DNA of 64,000 nt from Poriferisodalis sp965215815 (GCF_965215815.1 NZ_CBDCEO010000012.1:930001-994000), one strand, 5' to 3'; positions 50,432-59,323 are shown, numbered from the stretch's first letter. The notes: generated by a model not told the origin, from the letters alone. A program made the numbers and translations.

Positions 50432-53082
50432 GAGTTCATCGAATTCGGCTCCACAACTACCGCGGCATCGGCGACTGCGAGCTGGAGTTCGCAGATGACG
50501 GCGTGACGATCGTCGAAGGTGACAACGAGATCGGCAAGACCAGCATCTTCGAAGCCCTCGACCTACTCCTCAGCGAGCTGGACTCGTCCAACAAGGCCCG
50601 CATTCGGTCGACCCAGCCCGTTGGCAAAGACGTCGGCCCAGAGGCCGAAGCGGAGCTGTCATCTGGCGAATACCGCTTCGTCTATCGCAAACGCTGGAAA
50701 CGGAGTCCTGAGACAACCCTCGCTGTCACCGAACCCCGGTCCGAGTCGCTGACGGGGCGTGAAGCCCATGAGCGGGTACGCCAAATGCTCGACGAAACGC
50801 TCGATTGGAGTCTGTGGGAGGCCCTGAGAGTGCACCAGGGCACCGAGTTGCGCCTGCCGTCGCTCGACGTTCGCTCCCTCGGCGCCGCACTCGACCTAGC
50901 TGTGGGAGGCGACGGTCCGACGGGTGACGAAGATGCCCTGTGGGACCGCATCGAGGCCGAGCGTGGTCGCTACTGGACCGCAACGGGCCGGGTGTCCAAG
51001 GAACGAGCGGACTTGGCGGGCAAGGTCCGCAACGCACAGGATCGGGTCGCGGAGCTCGAAACGGCCCTGAACCAGATCCAAGCCGACGCCGACACGTTCG
51101 TCAGTCTCGTGGAGCGCCATGGACAGCTCGAGGGCGAGCATCAAACGGCCCAAGAACGCGAGTCTGAGCTGGCCGAGCGCTGGAGACACGTCGAGCAATT
51201 GGCGCTTGAGGCGCAGCAGCGAGACACGGCGCATGGCTCGGCGCTAAGCGAACAGAGCCAGCGACACGCCGCCGCCGAGCGTCGCTCCGAATTGGTCTCC
51301 GATCTCGACCGCCAGAAGGAGGCGCTAGCGGCACTGGGCGTCAAACTCGAAGAGTCCGCTCCCGCATTGAACGCCGCGGACCAGCGGGTCACCGACGCAG
51401 AGGGCAGTCGCGACACGGCCCAAGAGGCCCTGGATCAAGCAATCGCCACGCACAAACAGGCGTGTGACGACCGTGACCATCACCGCCGAATGATCGAAGT
51501 CGCTCAGTTCGGTGAACGCCTCGAACGCATCGACGATGCTCAAACCAGTCTGGCTGGTGCCGAATCCGTCGTTGAGAACATCGGTGTCGACGGCGATCTC
51601 GTCGAACGGATCGATCAGGCCCACATCGCTGTCGTACGAGCCGAGGCGTCGGCCAATAGCGCCGCCGCCGGGGTCACGACCACCGCGTTGCGCGCCGTCG
51701 CCCTACAGGTGGACGGGACGGGACATGACCTTGCTGCGGGCCAGCAACTCGACATCTCTGTCAGCGATGCGACCGAGCTGAGAATCGACGACAGCGCGTC
51801 GGTGCTCGTGCAAGCTGGCAAGGGATCCGCGGAGACGGCCCGGGAACTCGATGCTGCTCGGCGAGAGCTCCAGCGGCTCTGTGACGAAGGCCATGTTCCC
51901 GATCTGGCATCGGCACGCGCAGCCAATAGCAGGCGGGAATCCGCGCTGCGGGATCGCGACGATGCCCGCCAGACGATCAAGGAGAACCTGCGCGACCTGA
52001 CCGCGGAGGAACTCAAGCGCATGGCAGATCGGCATTCGGGGCGCATCGAGGAATTTAACGCAAGCAGGCAGCCGCAGCCTCCGCTTCCCGCGGATCTACG
52101 GGAAGCGACAGCCTTGGTCACCAACCTCGAGGCCGCTGTCGGGGATCGCAGTGCAGAACTCGAGTCCTGCACCGAGGCAGCCACGAGCGCAAACGCGGCA
52201 CTCACCCAAGCTCAGCTGGACGCAGCGGAGCTGGCCGGCAAGCAGCAGTCGGGACGACAGGTGCGCGACCAGGCTGGCGAACGCCTCGCCGAAGCCCGGT
52301 CACAAGTCAGCGACGAAAATCTTGCGGTGGCGCTCGCACGAGCCGACGAAGCCGTCTCAGAATGCGAGCAAGCCGCACGCTCCGTTCAGACGAGATTGCA
52401 GGAGGAGGACCCCGACTCCATCGAGGCCCAACTCACAAATGCCGGTAACGCCGTGCGGCGCATGGCCACCGAACTCGCCGAGAACAGCAGGCGGCAGCAC
52501 GAATTGCGCGGCGGGCTGGAGGTTCGAGGCGAAATGGGTCTGTATACCCAGCACGACAACGCCATCGGCGAGCTGCGGTTTCTCGAACGTGACCACGAGA
52601 GCCTCGAACGCAGGGCACTCGCCGCCGAGCTTCTCTACGAGACGTTCGGCAAGAGACGACAGGAAGCCCGGCAGCGGTACGTCGCTCCATTCAAGAAGCG
52701 CATAGAGCAATTCGGGCGAATCGTGTTCGATTCGACGTTCGAGGTGGAACTCGACGAGCAACTCGGTATCGCACGGCGCACGCTCGAAGGCATCGCCCTC
52801 GACGTCGAGCAGCTCAGCACCGGTGCTCGGGAGCAACTCGGCATTCTTGCCCGCTTGGCGTGCGCTGCCATCGTGAGCCCGACCGCAGGCGGTGCACCCG
52901 TCATCATCGACGACGCACTGGGATGGAGCGATCCGCGTCGCTTGCAGCACATGTGCGCCGCGATCGCGTCAGCCGGCAACCACTGCCAAGTGATCATCCT
53001 CACTTGCACTCCGGGCCGCTACGCGCACGTCGGGAAGGCCAAGGTGGTGCAGTTGCCTTCTGCAGCGAGCAGCGAGTACTGA
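50428..53082 (+). CDS. SbcC/Rad50-like AAA ATPase without zinc hook, 884 aa
   Basis: SMC-like ATPase partner of the upstream nuclease. Walker A is EGDNEIGKTS (Lys37) near the N-terminus; the ABC signature (LSTGAREQLGILARLA) and Walker B (VIIDDALGWSDP, Asp828-Asp829) are near the C-terminus, with long Glu/Arg/Gln/Ala coiled coils between (about 185-390 and 495-740). Rad50/SbcC carry a CxxC zinc hook at the coiled-coil apex; no CxxC is present anywhere in this protein. Instead a short beta-rich segment (about 425-475, with VALQVDGTG and LDISVSDATELRIDDSASVLV) sits mid-chain. This resembles the YhaN type. It probably organises DNA ends for the nuclease; repair or anti-foreign-DNA roles are both possible. 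Confidence 0.87.
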   Translation: MRVHRIRLHNYRGIGDCELEFADDGVTIVEGDNEIGKTSIFEALDLLLSELDSSNKARIRSTQPVGKDVGPEAEAELSSGEYRFVYRKRWKRSPETTLAVTEPRSESLTGREAHERVRQMLDETLDWSLWEALRVHQGTELRLPSLDVRSLGAALDLAVGGDGPTGDEDALWDRIEAERGRYWTATGRVSKERADLAGKVRNAQDRVAELETALNQIQADADTFVSLVERHGQLEGEHQTAQERESELAERWRHVEQLALEAQQRDTAHGSALSEQSQRHAAAERRSELVSDLDRQKEALAALGVKLEESAPALNAADQRVTDAEGSRDTAQEALDQAIATHKQACDDRDHHRRMIEVAQFGERLERIDDAQTSLAGAESVVENIGVDGDLVERIDQAHIAVVRAEASANSAAAGVTTTALRAVALQVDGTGHDLAAGQQLDISVSDATELRIDDSASVLVQAGKGSAETARELDAARRELQRLCDEGHVPDLASARAANSRRESALRDRDDARQTIKENLRDLTAEELKRMADRHSGRIEEFNASRQPQPPLPADLREATALVTNLEAAVGDRSAELESCTEAATSANAALTQAQLDAAELAGKQQSGRQVRDQAGERLAEARSQVSDENLAVALARADEAVSECEQAARSVQTRLQEEDPDSIEAQLTNAGNAVRRMATELAENSRRQHELRGGLEVRGEMGLYTQHDNAIGELRFLERDHESLERRALAAELLYETFGKRRQEARQRYVAPFKKRIEQFGRIVFDSTFEVELDEQLGIARRTLEGIALDVEQLSTGAREQLGILARLACAAIVSPTAGGAPVIIDDALGWSDPRRLQHMCAAIASAGNHCQVIILTCTPGRYAHVGKAKVVQLPSAASSEY

Positions 53083-53297
53083 TGCTTGGCACGCACTGAC
53101 CAAGGCCTACGACAGCGCTTTTTCGGAGCCATTCGTCGAGCATTTCGGGAATGCACGTTGGCACGAGTTGCGGATTGCTTGTCGCTTGACGCGTTCGCGG
53201 AGCGGAGCCTGCCGGTATGATTCTTTATTAGTCTAGTTATCCGACTAAGTTTATTCAGAGTGTGGCGATGAAACTCACTTGCAAAGGCTGAAATAAG
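53083..53297. promoter_or_regulatory. AT-rich control region of the toxin-antitoxin module
   Basis: About 215 bases, turning AT-rich at 53216-53260 in an otherwise GC-rich window. It holds TATGAT (53216-53221) and a 6-base inverted repeat TTAGTC (53228-53233)/GACTAA (53243-53248), a plausible operator for the antitoxin complex. AAAGG at 53283-53287 may serve as ribosome-binding site for the antitoxin. Confidence 0.5.
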
Positions 53298-53540
53298 ATG
53301 AAAACTTCACCAATCGTGAATGTGCACGAGGCGAAGACACACCTGTCGAAGTTGCTCAGCCGAGTTGAGGCGGGTGAGGAGATCGTGATTGCGCGGGCTG
53401 GCAAGCCGTGTGCCCGCCTCGTGCCCTACGTGCCGGCGGCGACTCGACGGATGCCCGGCAGGTTTCGCGGAGTAACGATCCCGCCCGAGTTCTTCGATCC
53501 TTTGCCGGACGATGAACTCGCCGCATGGGAGGGCGAATGA
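53298..53540 (+). CDS. Type II antitoxin, Phd/YefM family (VapB-type partner), 80 aa
   Basis: Small DNA-binding antitoxin. The N-terminal Phd/YefM domain is clear: VNVHEAKTHLSKLLSRVEAGEEIVIARAGKPCARLVP. The C-terminal 30 residues (FRGVTIPPEFFDPLPDDELAAWEGE) form the toxin-binding tail, with the PLPDDELAAWEG ending typical of antitoxins paired with PIN toxins. The stop overlaps the toxin start (ATGA). Such pairs usually repress their own promoter. Confidence 0.92.
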   Translation: MKTSPIVNVHEAKTHLSKLLSRVEAGEEIVIARAGKPCARLVPYVPAATRRMPGRFRGVTIPPEFFDPLPDDELAAWEGE

Positions 53541-53926
53541 ACGACCTTCTGCTTGACACGCACGCCCTGCTGTGGTGGTGGACAGATCATCCATCGCTCT
53601 CACCAGTCGCCCGCGAAGTGATATCAGATACAGAAACTCAAGTGTTCGCGAGCGCCGTAAGCGCATGGGAAATGGCGACCAAGACAAGATTGGGCCGACT
53701 GGGCGAATTCAGCGGCCTCGTTCCCCATTTCGGCGCATCAGTCACCGCAGACGGTTTCTTGCACCTTCCCGTCATACACGAGCAGGCACTCAGGGCAGGC
53801 AGCTTCGCAACGACTCACAAAGATCCGTTCGACCGGATGCTGGCAGCGCAAGCCGAGATCGAGTCCTTGACGCTCGTCACGAGGGACCGAGCATTTGAGG
53901 AGTTTCCCGTTACCACTCTGTGGTGA
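53537..53926 (+). CDS. vapC: Type II toxin, PIN-domain ribonuclease (VapC-type), 129 aa
   Basis: PIN-domain endoribonuclease that inhibits translation when free of antitoxin. The acidic metal site is visible: Asp7 in LLLDTHALLWW, Glu45 in SAWEMATKTRLG, Asp in THKDPFDRMLAAQA, and a last Asp in LVTRDRAF. The LDTHALLWW and KDPFDRMLAAQA blocks mark the subgroup that pairs with Phd/YefM antitoxins. The ATG at 53537 overlaps the antitoxin stop; an in-frame ATG four codons earlier is possible but GGGAGG between them supports 53537. Confidence 0.93.
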   Translation: MNDLLLDTHALLWWWTDHPSLSPVAREVISDTETQVFASAVSAWEMATKTRLGRLGEFSGLVPHFGASVTADGFLHLPVIHEQALRAGSFATTHKDPFDRMLAAQAEIESLTLVTRDRAFEEFPVTTLW

Positions 53927-53964
53927 TGCGGAGGGCCGCATTCCGGCGACGCGTCGTAGCGCCG

Positions 53965-54570
53965 TCAGGTCAGTGGGGCGGTGGCGGGGACCTGTGACGG
54001 GCGGCTGAAAACCTCGTCGAGCAAGGGGCGGAACTCCTCGACCGGCAGGTTGGGGTAGTTCGGGTCGAAGCAGTTCTGGTCGTAGTTCTGACCGAAGTCC
54101 ACACAGGCGTCGTAGTGCGGAGAGTCCCGGTACTGCTCGCGGGCGTCGCGGTCGCCGCCGAGGTGGTGGAAGTAGTAATAGCCCTGAAACAGACCGTGGT
54201 GCGCCACCACCCAGTGCGTGCGCTCGTCGACGTAGGGCTGCAGCAGCGCCGCCGACGCAGCACTGTGGTTCTCCGGGGCGAATGCATCGCCGATGTCGTG
54301 CAACAGCGCCGCTACCACCAGATCGCTCGATTCGCCGTTGCGCAACGCCCTCGTCGCGGATTGGCGACTGTGGTCGTAGCGGTCGATCTGGTAACCCAGC
54401 GTGGGGCCGCGCAGGCACTGCAGGATGTCCAGCAGGTTGTCGACCAACCCAGACCGGGCGTGTGCGTAGTGCTGCCGGTCCAGGAACTCGTAGTCCTCAG
54501 CCGTCCCGTGCTCCATGGCCGTCCACGGCACGACTCGGCCGCGATCGTCGTCAACGCTGTGATCGCCCAT
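53965..54570 (-). CDS. HD-domain protein, possibly diiron oxygenase type (PhnZ/TmpB-like), 201 aa
   Basis: HD superfamily with His67 (YDHSRQSA), His91-Asp92 in LLHDIGDAF, His102 (PENHSA) and His124-His125 (VVAHHGLFQGYYYFHH), then an Asp in YDQNCFDPNY. HD proteins hydrolyse phosphoesters, but one branch (PhnZ, TmpB) are mixed-valence diiron oxygenases acting on aminophosphonates. The spacing from His67 to His91-Asp92 and the conserved YQIDRYDHSRQ and FQGYYYFHH blocks fit the oxygenase-like branch; this is a hypothesis. The start at 54570 is preceded by GGGGG; a later start at residue 19 is possible. It is downstream of ilvE on the same strand, 98 bases away. Confidence 0.72.
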   Translation of the reverse strand: MGDHSVDDDRGRVVPWTAMEHGTAEDYEFLDRQHYAHARSGLVDNLLDILQCLRGPTLGYQIDRYDHSRQSATRALRNGESSDLVVAALLHDIGDAFAPENHSAASAALLQPYVDERTHWVVAHHGLFQGYYYFHHLGGDRDAREQYRDSPHYDACVDFGQNYDQNCFDPNYPNLPVEEFRPLLDEVFSRPSQVPATAPLT

Positions 54571-54668
54571 TACGCCCCCGCTGCCAAGCGATTCGCCCCC
54601 GTCGCCGTCATGTTCGCGCACCCGCGCCCGGCCGTCGCCCACCGTGCGTGGAATGAAAGGCGGCGATC

Positions 54669-55694
54669 TCAGCCCTTCACGGGTGTGCGCCAGCCGAAGG
54701 GATCCGGCGAAGCGCCGATCTGGATGTCGACCAACGCCTGGCGCAGTCGCATTGTGTTGCGTCCCGGCTGCCCGTCGCCCACGGTGAGCGTCTTGCCCTC
54801 GTAGAGGATGGTGCCGACGGGTGCCAGCACGGCCGCTGTGCCGGACAGGAACGCCTCGCCTCGCTCGGCCCAGTCGACCAGCTCATCAGGATCGATCGAT
54901 CGCTCCTCGACTTCGTATCCCAATTCGGCGGCCAGCTCGATCACCGACGCCCGCGTGACGCCGTGCAGGAACGACTCGTCGAGGTGACGCGTCACGACTC
55001 GCTCGTCATCGGCCAGGAAGAAGTTCGACGCCCCGGTCTCGGTGATATCGCCGCCAGTGGCGAACAGCATCTGGTCGATGGCCTCGTTGCCGGCCATGGC
55101 ATCGAGCGTGGGTGCCAGCGCCATCGCGTAGTTCCCACCGCACTTGACCATGCCGAACTGCGGCACCGTGCGAGGAATCTCGGTCTCCACCAGCAAGGTC
55201 AGCGGGCGAACCCCGCCCTTGAAGTAGTCGCCGACCGGGCAGTTGACGACATAGAGCAGCGCGCTGCGCGTCGGGCGGGCCGCAGCGCCGATATCCGGCT
55301 CGGTTCCGATCAGCGTGGGGCGGATGTAAAGCGAACCGGGCGGATCGGGCACTTCGCCGGCGTTGGCCTCAACTGCGTCAATGGCCATCTGGTACAAGAC
55401 ATCGCCATCGATGGCCGGAAGCCGGAGCCGCTGCGCGCTGGACACCATGCGCGCCACATGGCTGTCCAGCCGGAAGATCGCCAGCGAACCGTCCACCTGT
55501 CGATGTGCCTTCAGTCCTTCGAAGATGGCGCTCCCGTAATGGAGCACGTGCGCCGCGGGGCTGATTGTGATGTCCCCGAACGGTTCTGCGGCACCGCCAT
55601 ATGCGTACGGCCCGCCGTCGGCTCGCGCCGTCGTCATCCAGTCACAGAAGATGGTCCCGAATGGGACCGTGAACGGGTCGGGCTTGGTGGTCAC
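54669..55694 (-). CDS. ilvE: Branched-chain amino acid aminotransferase, 341 aa
   Basis: Fold-type IV PLP aminotransferase that makes or degrades Leu, Ile and Val. Segments: VLHYGSAIFEGLKAHR, GSLYIRPTLIGTEP, VKCGGNYAMAL (Schiff-base Lys in the normal VK(C/G)GGNYA motif), ITETGASNFFL, and FLHGVTRASVIELA. The GTG at 55694 is chosen because GGAG lies 5 bases upstream; an ATG 16 codons earlier is in frame and would give 357 residues. It is divergent from the bifunctional beta-oxidation gene. Given its neighbours it may work in either biosynthesis or catabolism. Confidence 0.93.
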   Translation of the reverse strand: MTTKPDPFTVPFGTIFCDWMTTARADGGPYAYGGAAEPFGDITISPAAHVLHYGSAIFEGLKAHRQVDGSLAIFRLDSHVARMVSSAQRLRLPAIDGDVLYQMAIDAVEANAGEVPDPPGSLYIRPTLIGTEPDIGAAARPTRSALLYVVNCPVGDYFKGGVRPLTLLVETEIPRTVPQFGMVKCGGNYAMALAPTLDAMAGNEAIDQMLFATGGDITETGASNFFLADDERVVTRHLDESFLHGVTRASVIELAAELGYEVEERSIDPDELVDWAERGEAFLSGTAAVLAPVGTILYEGKTLTVGDGQPGRNTMRLRQALVDIQIGASPDPFGWRTPVKG

Positions 55695-55830
55695 CGGAAC
55701 TCCATTCGACGTGGCTCGGGGCCCCACAGGCGCCCAGGACATTCGAAGCGTATCGCCGGGCCTCGATCGCACCGGGGTGAATTCTCCGGGGCGGACGCCT
55801 GTGGCTCGAAACTGCCAGGCTGTCGTTGCG

Positions 55831-55836
55831 TACGCT
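55831..55836 (+). promoter_or_regulatory. -10 hexamer TACGCT of a leaderless promoter
   Basis: TACGCT ends 7 bases before the ATG at 55844. Confidence 0.45.
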
Positions 55837-55843
55837 GCGGCCC

Positions 55844-57973
55844 ATGACACAGCAGGACCAGAGCCAGACCGCTGCGGGTCAGATCACCGAATCTGTCCGA
55901 CTCGAACGCCGCGACGACGTGGCGTTGCTCATCGTCAACAACCCTCCGGTCAATGCGCTGAGCTACCACGTGCGCCAGGGCCTCATCGACGGCATGGCGG
56001 CCGCCGAGGCCAGCGATGCCTCGGCCATCGTGCTCATCTGCGACGGGCGCACGTTTATTGCCGGAGCGGACATCACCGAGTTCTCCCAGCCGCCCAAGCC
56101 GCCGGCTCTCGTACCCGGTCAAGAAGCCATGGAGAATTGCAGCAAACCGGTCGTGGCTGCGACACACGGCACCGCTCTGGGCGGAGGGCTCGAAGTTGCG
56201 CTGTGCGCGCACTTCCGGGTGGCGATCAGCTCGGCCCAGTTCGGCCTGCCCGAGGTGAAGCTGGGCTTGCTGCCCGGGGGCGGCGGCACACAGCGCCTGC
56301 CTCGCATCACCGGTCCGCAGCGTGCGCTCGAGATGATGGTCAGTGGCAACCCCATCGGCGCTGCCGAAGCGCTCGAGTGCGGGTTGATCAGCGAGATCGT
56401 GGGCGACTTGCTGGCCGATCTCGAAGCCGGTGCCGTGGCATTTGCTCGGCGAGCCGCCGCAGAGAACATGCCCCGGCCACGCATCCGTGACCGCAACGAA
56501 CGCCTTGAAGGCTTCGGCGCCGAGCAATTCGCCGCGTTCCGGGCCTCGATCGCCCGCAGGACACGCGGCTTTGAAGCGCCCGACAGGATCATCCGCTGCG
56601 TCGAAGCAGCGGTCTCCACGGCTGCCACGGGTGACTTCGAGGCCGGCCTGGCGGCAGAGGCGCGCATCTTCGGCGAGTTGATGGGCAGCTCGCAGGCCGA
56701 CGCCCAGCAGTACTACTTCTTCGCTGAGCGTGCGGCCCAGAAGGTGCCCGACGTACCGCGTGACACGCCGCAGGTCGACATCGCCCGTGTCGGCATTCTC
56801 GGGGCGGGGACGATGGGCGGCGGCATCGCCATGAACTTCGCCAACATCGGCATCCCGGTCACCCTCGTCGAACGCGACGAGGCGAGCCTGGAACGCGGCC
56901 TAGCCGTAGTCCGCCGCAACTACGAGCGGACGGCGGCCCGCGGCGGCATCTCCTCCGACGACGTCCAGACCCGCATGGACCTCCTGCAGGGCTCCACCGA
57001 TATGGGCGACTTCGCTGATTGCGACCTGATGATCGAGGCCGTCTTCGAGAACATGGCGCTCAAGAAGGACGTGTTCGCCCAGCTCGACAGCATCTGCAAG
57101 CCGGGTGCGGTGCTCGCAACCAACACTTCGGCGCTCAACGTCAACGAAATCGCTTCGGCAACGTCGCGGCCCCAAGACGTCGTCGGCATGCACTTCTTCT
57201 CCCCCGCCAACGTCATGCGGATGCTCGAAGTCGTGCGGGGCGATGCCACCTCGAAGACCGCAATCGCGACGGCCATGTCGATCGGCAAGCGCATCGGCAA
57301 GACGCCAGTGCTCTGCGGTGTATGCCACGGCTTCATCGGCAACCGGATGCTGTTCATGCGCGGCGTCGAGGCCGACCAGATGCTGCTGGAGGGCGCAACG
57401 CCCGCCCAGGTCGACAAGGTCGTGTTCGACTTCGGCTTCCCGATGGGTCCGTTCGCCATGCGCGACCTGGCCGGTCTCGACGTGGGGTGGAACTCCGACA
57501 CCTCGTCGAGTTCGACCGTGCGCGAAGTCCTGTGCGAATCGGGCCGGCGGGGCCAGAAGAACGGCCGGGGCTACTACATCTACGACCCTGACACCCGGGC
57601 ATCGACCCCCGATCCCGAGGTCACCCAGATGATCCGCGACTTCGCCTCGGACCGGGGAGCGACGCTGCGGGAGGTCACCGACCAAGAGATCCTTGAGCGG
57701 TGCCTGTATCCAATGGTCAATGAGGGCGCCAAGATCCTCGATGAGGGCATCGCCCTGCGAGGCAGCGACGTCGACGTCACCTGGATCAACGGTTACGGCT
57801 GGCCTATGTACACCGGAGGGCCCATGCACTGGGCTGACGAGATCGGCCTGGGCGAAGTGCTTGGCCGCATCTGCCACTACGACCTGACGCTGGGCGGCGA
57901 CCACTGGACGCCGAGCCCGCTGCTCGAACGCCTAGCGGCGCAGGACGGCTCGCTGGCACGCTACGAGAGCTGA
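55844..57973 (+). CDS. Bifunctional enoyl-CoA hydratase / 3-hydroxyacyl-CoA dehydrogenase (FadJ/peroxisomal type), 709 aa
   Basis: Catalyses two consecutive beta-oxidation steps. N-terminal crotonase domain (about 14-200): NNPPVNALSYHVRQGL, GRTFIAGADITEF, HGTALGGGLEVALCAHFRVA and LPEVKLGLLPGGGGTQRL with both catalytic Glu regions. Then 3-hydroxyacyl-CoA dehydrogenase NAD domain (about 305-480): VGILGAGTMGGGIAMNFAN, NTSALNVNEIAS and GMHFFSPANVMRMLEVV with the catalytic His. C-terminal 3HCDH domains (about 483-700) include GFIGNRMLF and GYGWPMYTGGPMHWAD. The order and length (709 aa) match the monomeric EHHADH-like type, with no linked thiolase gene. Start at 55844 follows a TACGCT -10. Confidence 0.93.
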   Translation: MTQQDQSQTAAGQITESVRLERRDDVALLIVNNPPVNALSYHVRQGLIDGMAAAEASDASAIVLICDGRTFIAGADITEFSQPPKPPALVPGQEAMENCSKPVVAATHGTALGGGLEVALCAHFRVAISSAQFGLPEVKLGLLPGGGGTQRLPRITGPQRALEMMVSGNPIGAAEALECGLISEIVGDLLADLEAGAVAFARRAAAENMPRPRIRDRNERLEGFGAEQFAAFRASIARRTRGFEAPDRIIRCVEAAVSTAATGDFEAGLAAEARIFGELMGSSQADAQQYYFFAERAAQKVPDVPRDTPQVDIARVGILGAGTMGGGIAMNFANIGIPVTLVERDEASLERGLAVVRRNYERTAARGGISSDDVQTRMDLLQGSTDMGDFADCDLMIEAVFENMALKKDVFAQLDSICKPGAVLATNTSALNVNEIASATSRPQDVVGMHFFSPANVMRMLEVVRGDATSKTAIATAMSIGKRIGKTPVLCGVCHGFIGNRMLFMRGVEADQMLLEGATPAQVDKVVFDFGFPMGPFAMRDLAGLDVGWNSDTSSSSTVREVLCESGRRGQKNGRGYYIYDPDTRASTPDPEVTQMIRDFASDRGATLREVTDQEILERCLYPMVNEGAKILDEGIALRGSDVDVTWINGYGWPMYTGGPMHWADEIGLGEVLGRICHYDLTLGGDHWTPSPLLERLAAQDGSLARYES

Positions 57974-58005
57974 ACCAAGTCAGCCCGAGACATGGCGGCG
58001 CGCTG

Positions 58006-59316
58006 TCACGGTCCCAACAGGCTGATGGGCACCACGCTCACTCCGTCGGACCGGTCATGGGCCGCTGTGCCGAACGCCGTGAGAATGACCAATCGCACGG
58101 GATCGCCCCGCTGGGATGTGTCGATTCGCTGAACGACAGTGCGCAGCCAGTGCGCCGAAGCATCGATCATGGCTGGGTTGGCGCCCAGCTTCACCTCCAC
58201 TGCCATCCAGCGCCCGTCGCGGGCCTCGATGACGGCATCGATCTCGCCGCCGTCGCCGTCTCGGTGATGGAACACGCTCGTATCGATCGCATCGCCATAC
58301 ACACGCAGATCGCGCACAGCCAGCGACTCGAACATCGATCCCAGCGTTCGCGGGTCACCAGCCAGACGTTCCGGTCCCACGCCCAGCGCAGCGACGGCGA
58401 GGGACGGGTCGACCATGTGGCGCTTGGGCGATTGCCGGGCAGGCGAAGCCAAGCGCATGTGCGGCGACCACGCTGCGAGATCTTCGAGAACGAAGAGGCG
58501 TGTCAGTGCGTCGAGGTAGCGGCCGACAGTCTGATGGTTGAGCTTGGCGCCGTCGGCACCGGTCTCCCGGCCCAGCAGAGCTTGGGATGCCACATTGGCG
58601 ATGTTGCGGGCCAGCGCTCTCAGCAGACGGCCCACCTTCACGGGGTTGTGAACTGATCCGGTCTCGACGTGCAGGTCGACTCTGGCAGTCTCGTCGAGAT
58701 ACGCCACCAGCAGCCGCTGGCATGCAGCGGTGCCCAGATGCGGATGCCGCGGCCAGCCGCCCCGACAGATCAGCTCGGCCAGTCGAACAGCGCTCGGGCG
58801 CTCACCGAGAGCGCTGCATGACTGCCCGTCCATCAACGCCGAGAGCGATACTTCCCCGGTCGAGTCGCCGGTCTCCAGCAGCGACATAGGGCGCAACCGG
58901 ACTCGCATGAGCCGGCCGGCGCCTGAGTGCCTGGTGACGGCATCGGCGCGCGCATAGGACCCGGTGAACAAGAACTTGCCCGTGCCGTGATCCACGTCTG
59001 AGAGGCCGCGCGCTGTGTCCCAGACATGCGGCGCCCGCTGCCACTCGTCCACCAACAACGGTCGGGGGCCCGACGACAACGACTCGTGGGGCAACGTCTG
59101 TGCGGACCACAGGGCGTCAGGGTCCTCTGCCAGCATCATCTTCGTTCGGGCCCGACTGAGCGCCAGCCAAGTCTTCCCGCATCCCTTCGCCCCTTCGACG
59201 AGCACCATAGGCACTGCCCCCAGCGCGTCATCGAGCAGCCCCTCTGCAATACGGGGCCGATACCCGGCCGGCTGCAGCGGGTTGGCGGCATCAGCGGGCG
59301 ACTCGCGGGCTTTCAT
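58006..59316 (-). CDS. AAA_14/DUF4143 ATPase with nuclease-like C-terminus, 436 aa
   Basis: ATP-binding protein of the AAA_14-DUF4143 type. Walker A is VEGAKGCGKTWLAL (Lys48); Walker B is RPLLVDEWQRAPHVWD; the DUF4143 region (about 225-340) includes VGRYLDALTRLFVLEDLAAW. At the C-terminus, GGEIDAVIEARDGRWMAVEVKLG has the E-x-D ... E-V-K pattern of a PD-(D/E)XK nuclease. This family is common in bacteria and archaea, often as a solitary gene in variable regions; its job is unknown. The ATG at 59316 follows a TAGTGT -10 by 7 bases, with a -35-like TTGCCA at the ideal 17-base distance; the frame stays open upstream but crosses the divergent gene. Confidence 0.85.
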   Translation of the reverse strand: MKARESPADAANPLQPAGYRPRIAEGLLDDALGAVPMVLVEGAKGCGKTWLALSRARTKMMLAEDPDALWSAQTLPHESLSSGPRPLLVDEWQRAPHVWDTARGLSDVDHGTGKFLFTGSYARADAVTRHSGAGRLMRVRLRPMSLLETGDSTGEVSLSALMDGQSCSALGERPSAVRLAELICRGGWPRHPHLGTAACQRLLVAYLDETARVDLHVETGSVHNPVKVGRLLRALARNIANVASQALLGRETGADGAKLNHQTVGRYLDALTRLFVLEDLAAWSPHMRLASPARQSPKRHMVDPSLAVAALGVGPERLAGDPRTLGSMFESLAVRDLRVYGDAIDTSVFHHRDGDGGEIDAVIEARDGRWMAVEVKLGANPAMIDASAHWLRTVVQRIDTSQRGDPVRLVILTAFGTAAHDRSDGVSVVPISLLGP

Positions 59317-59323
59317 ATCGGCC

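Noticed and set aside
53268..53291. Seven-codon open frame (MKLTCKG) just before the antitoxin, in the same frame
   Set aside because: No ribosome-binding site of its own and too short to judge; it may be chance, although a leader peptide cannot be excluded.
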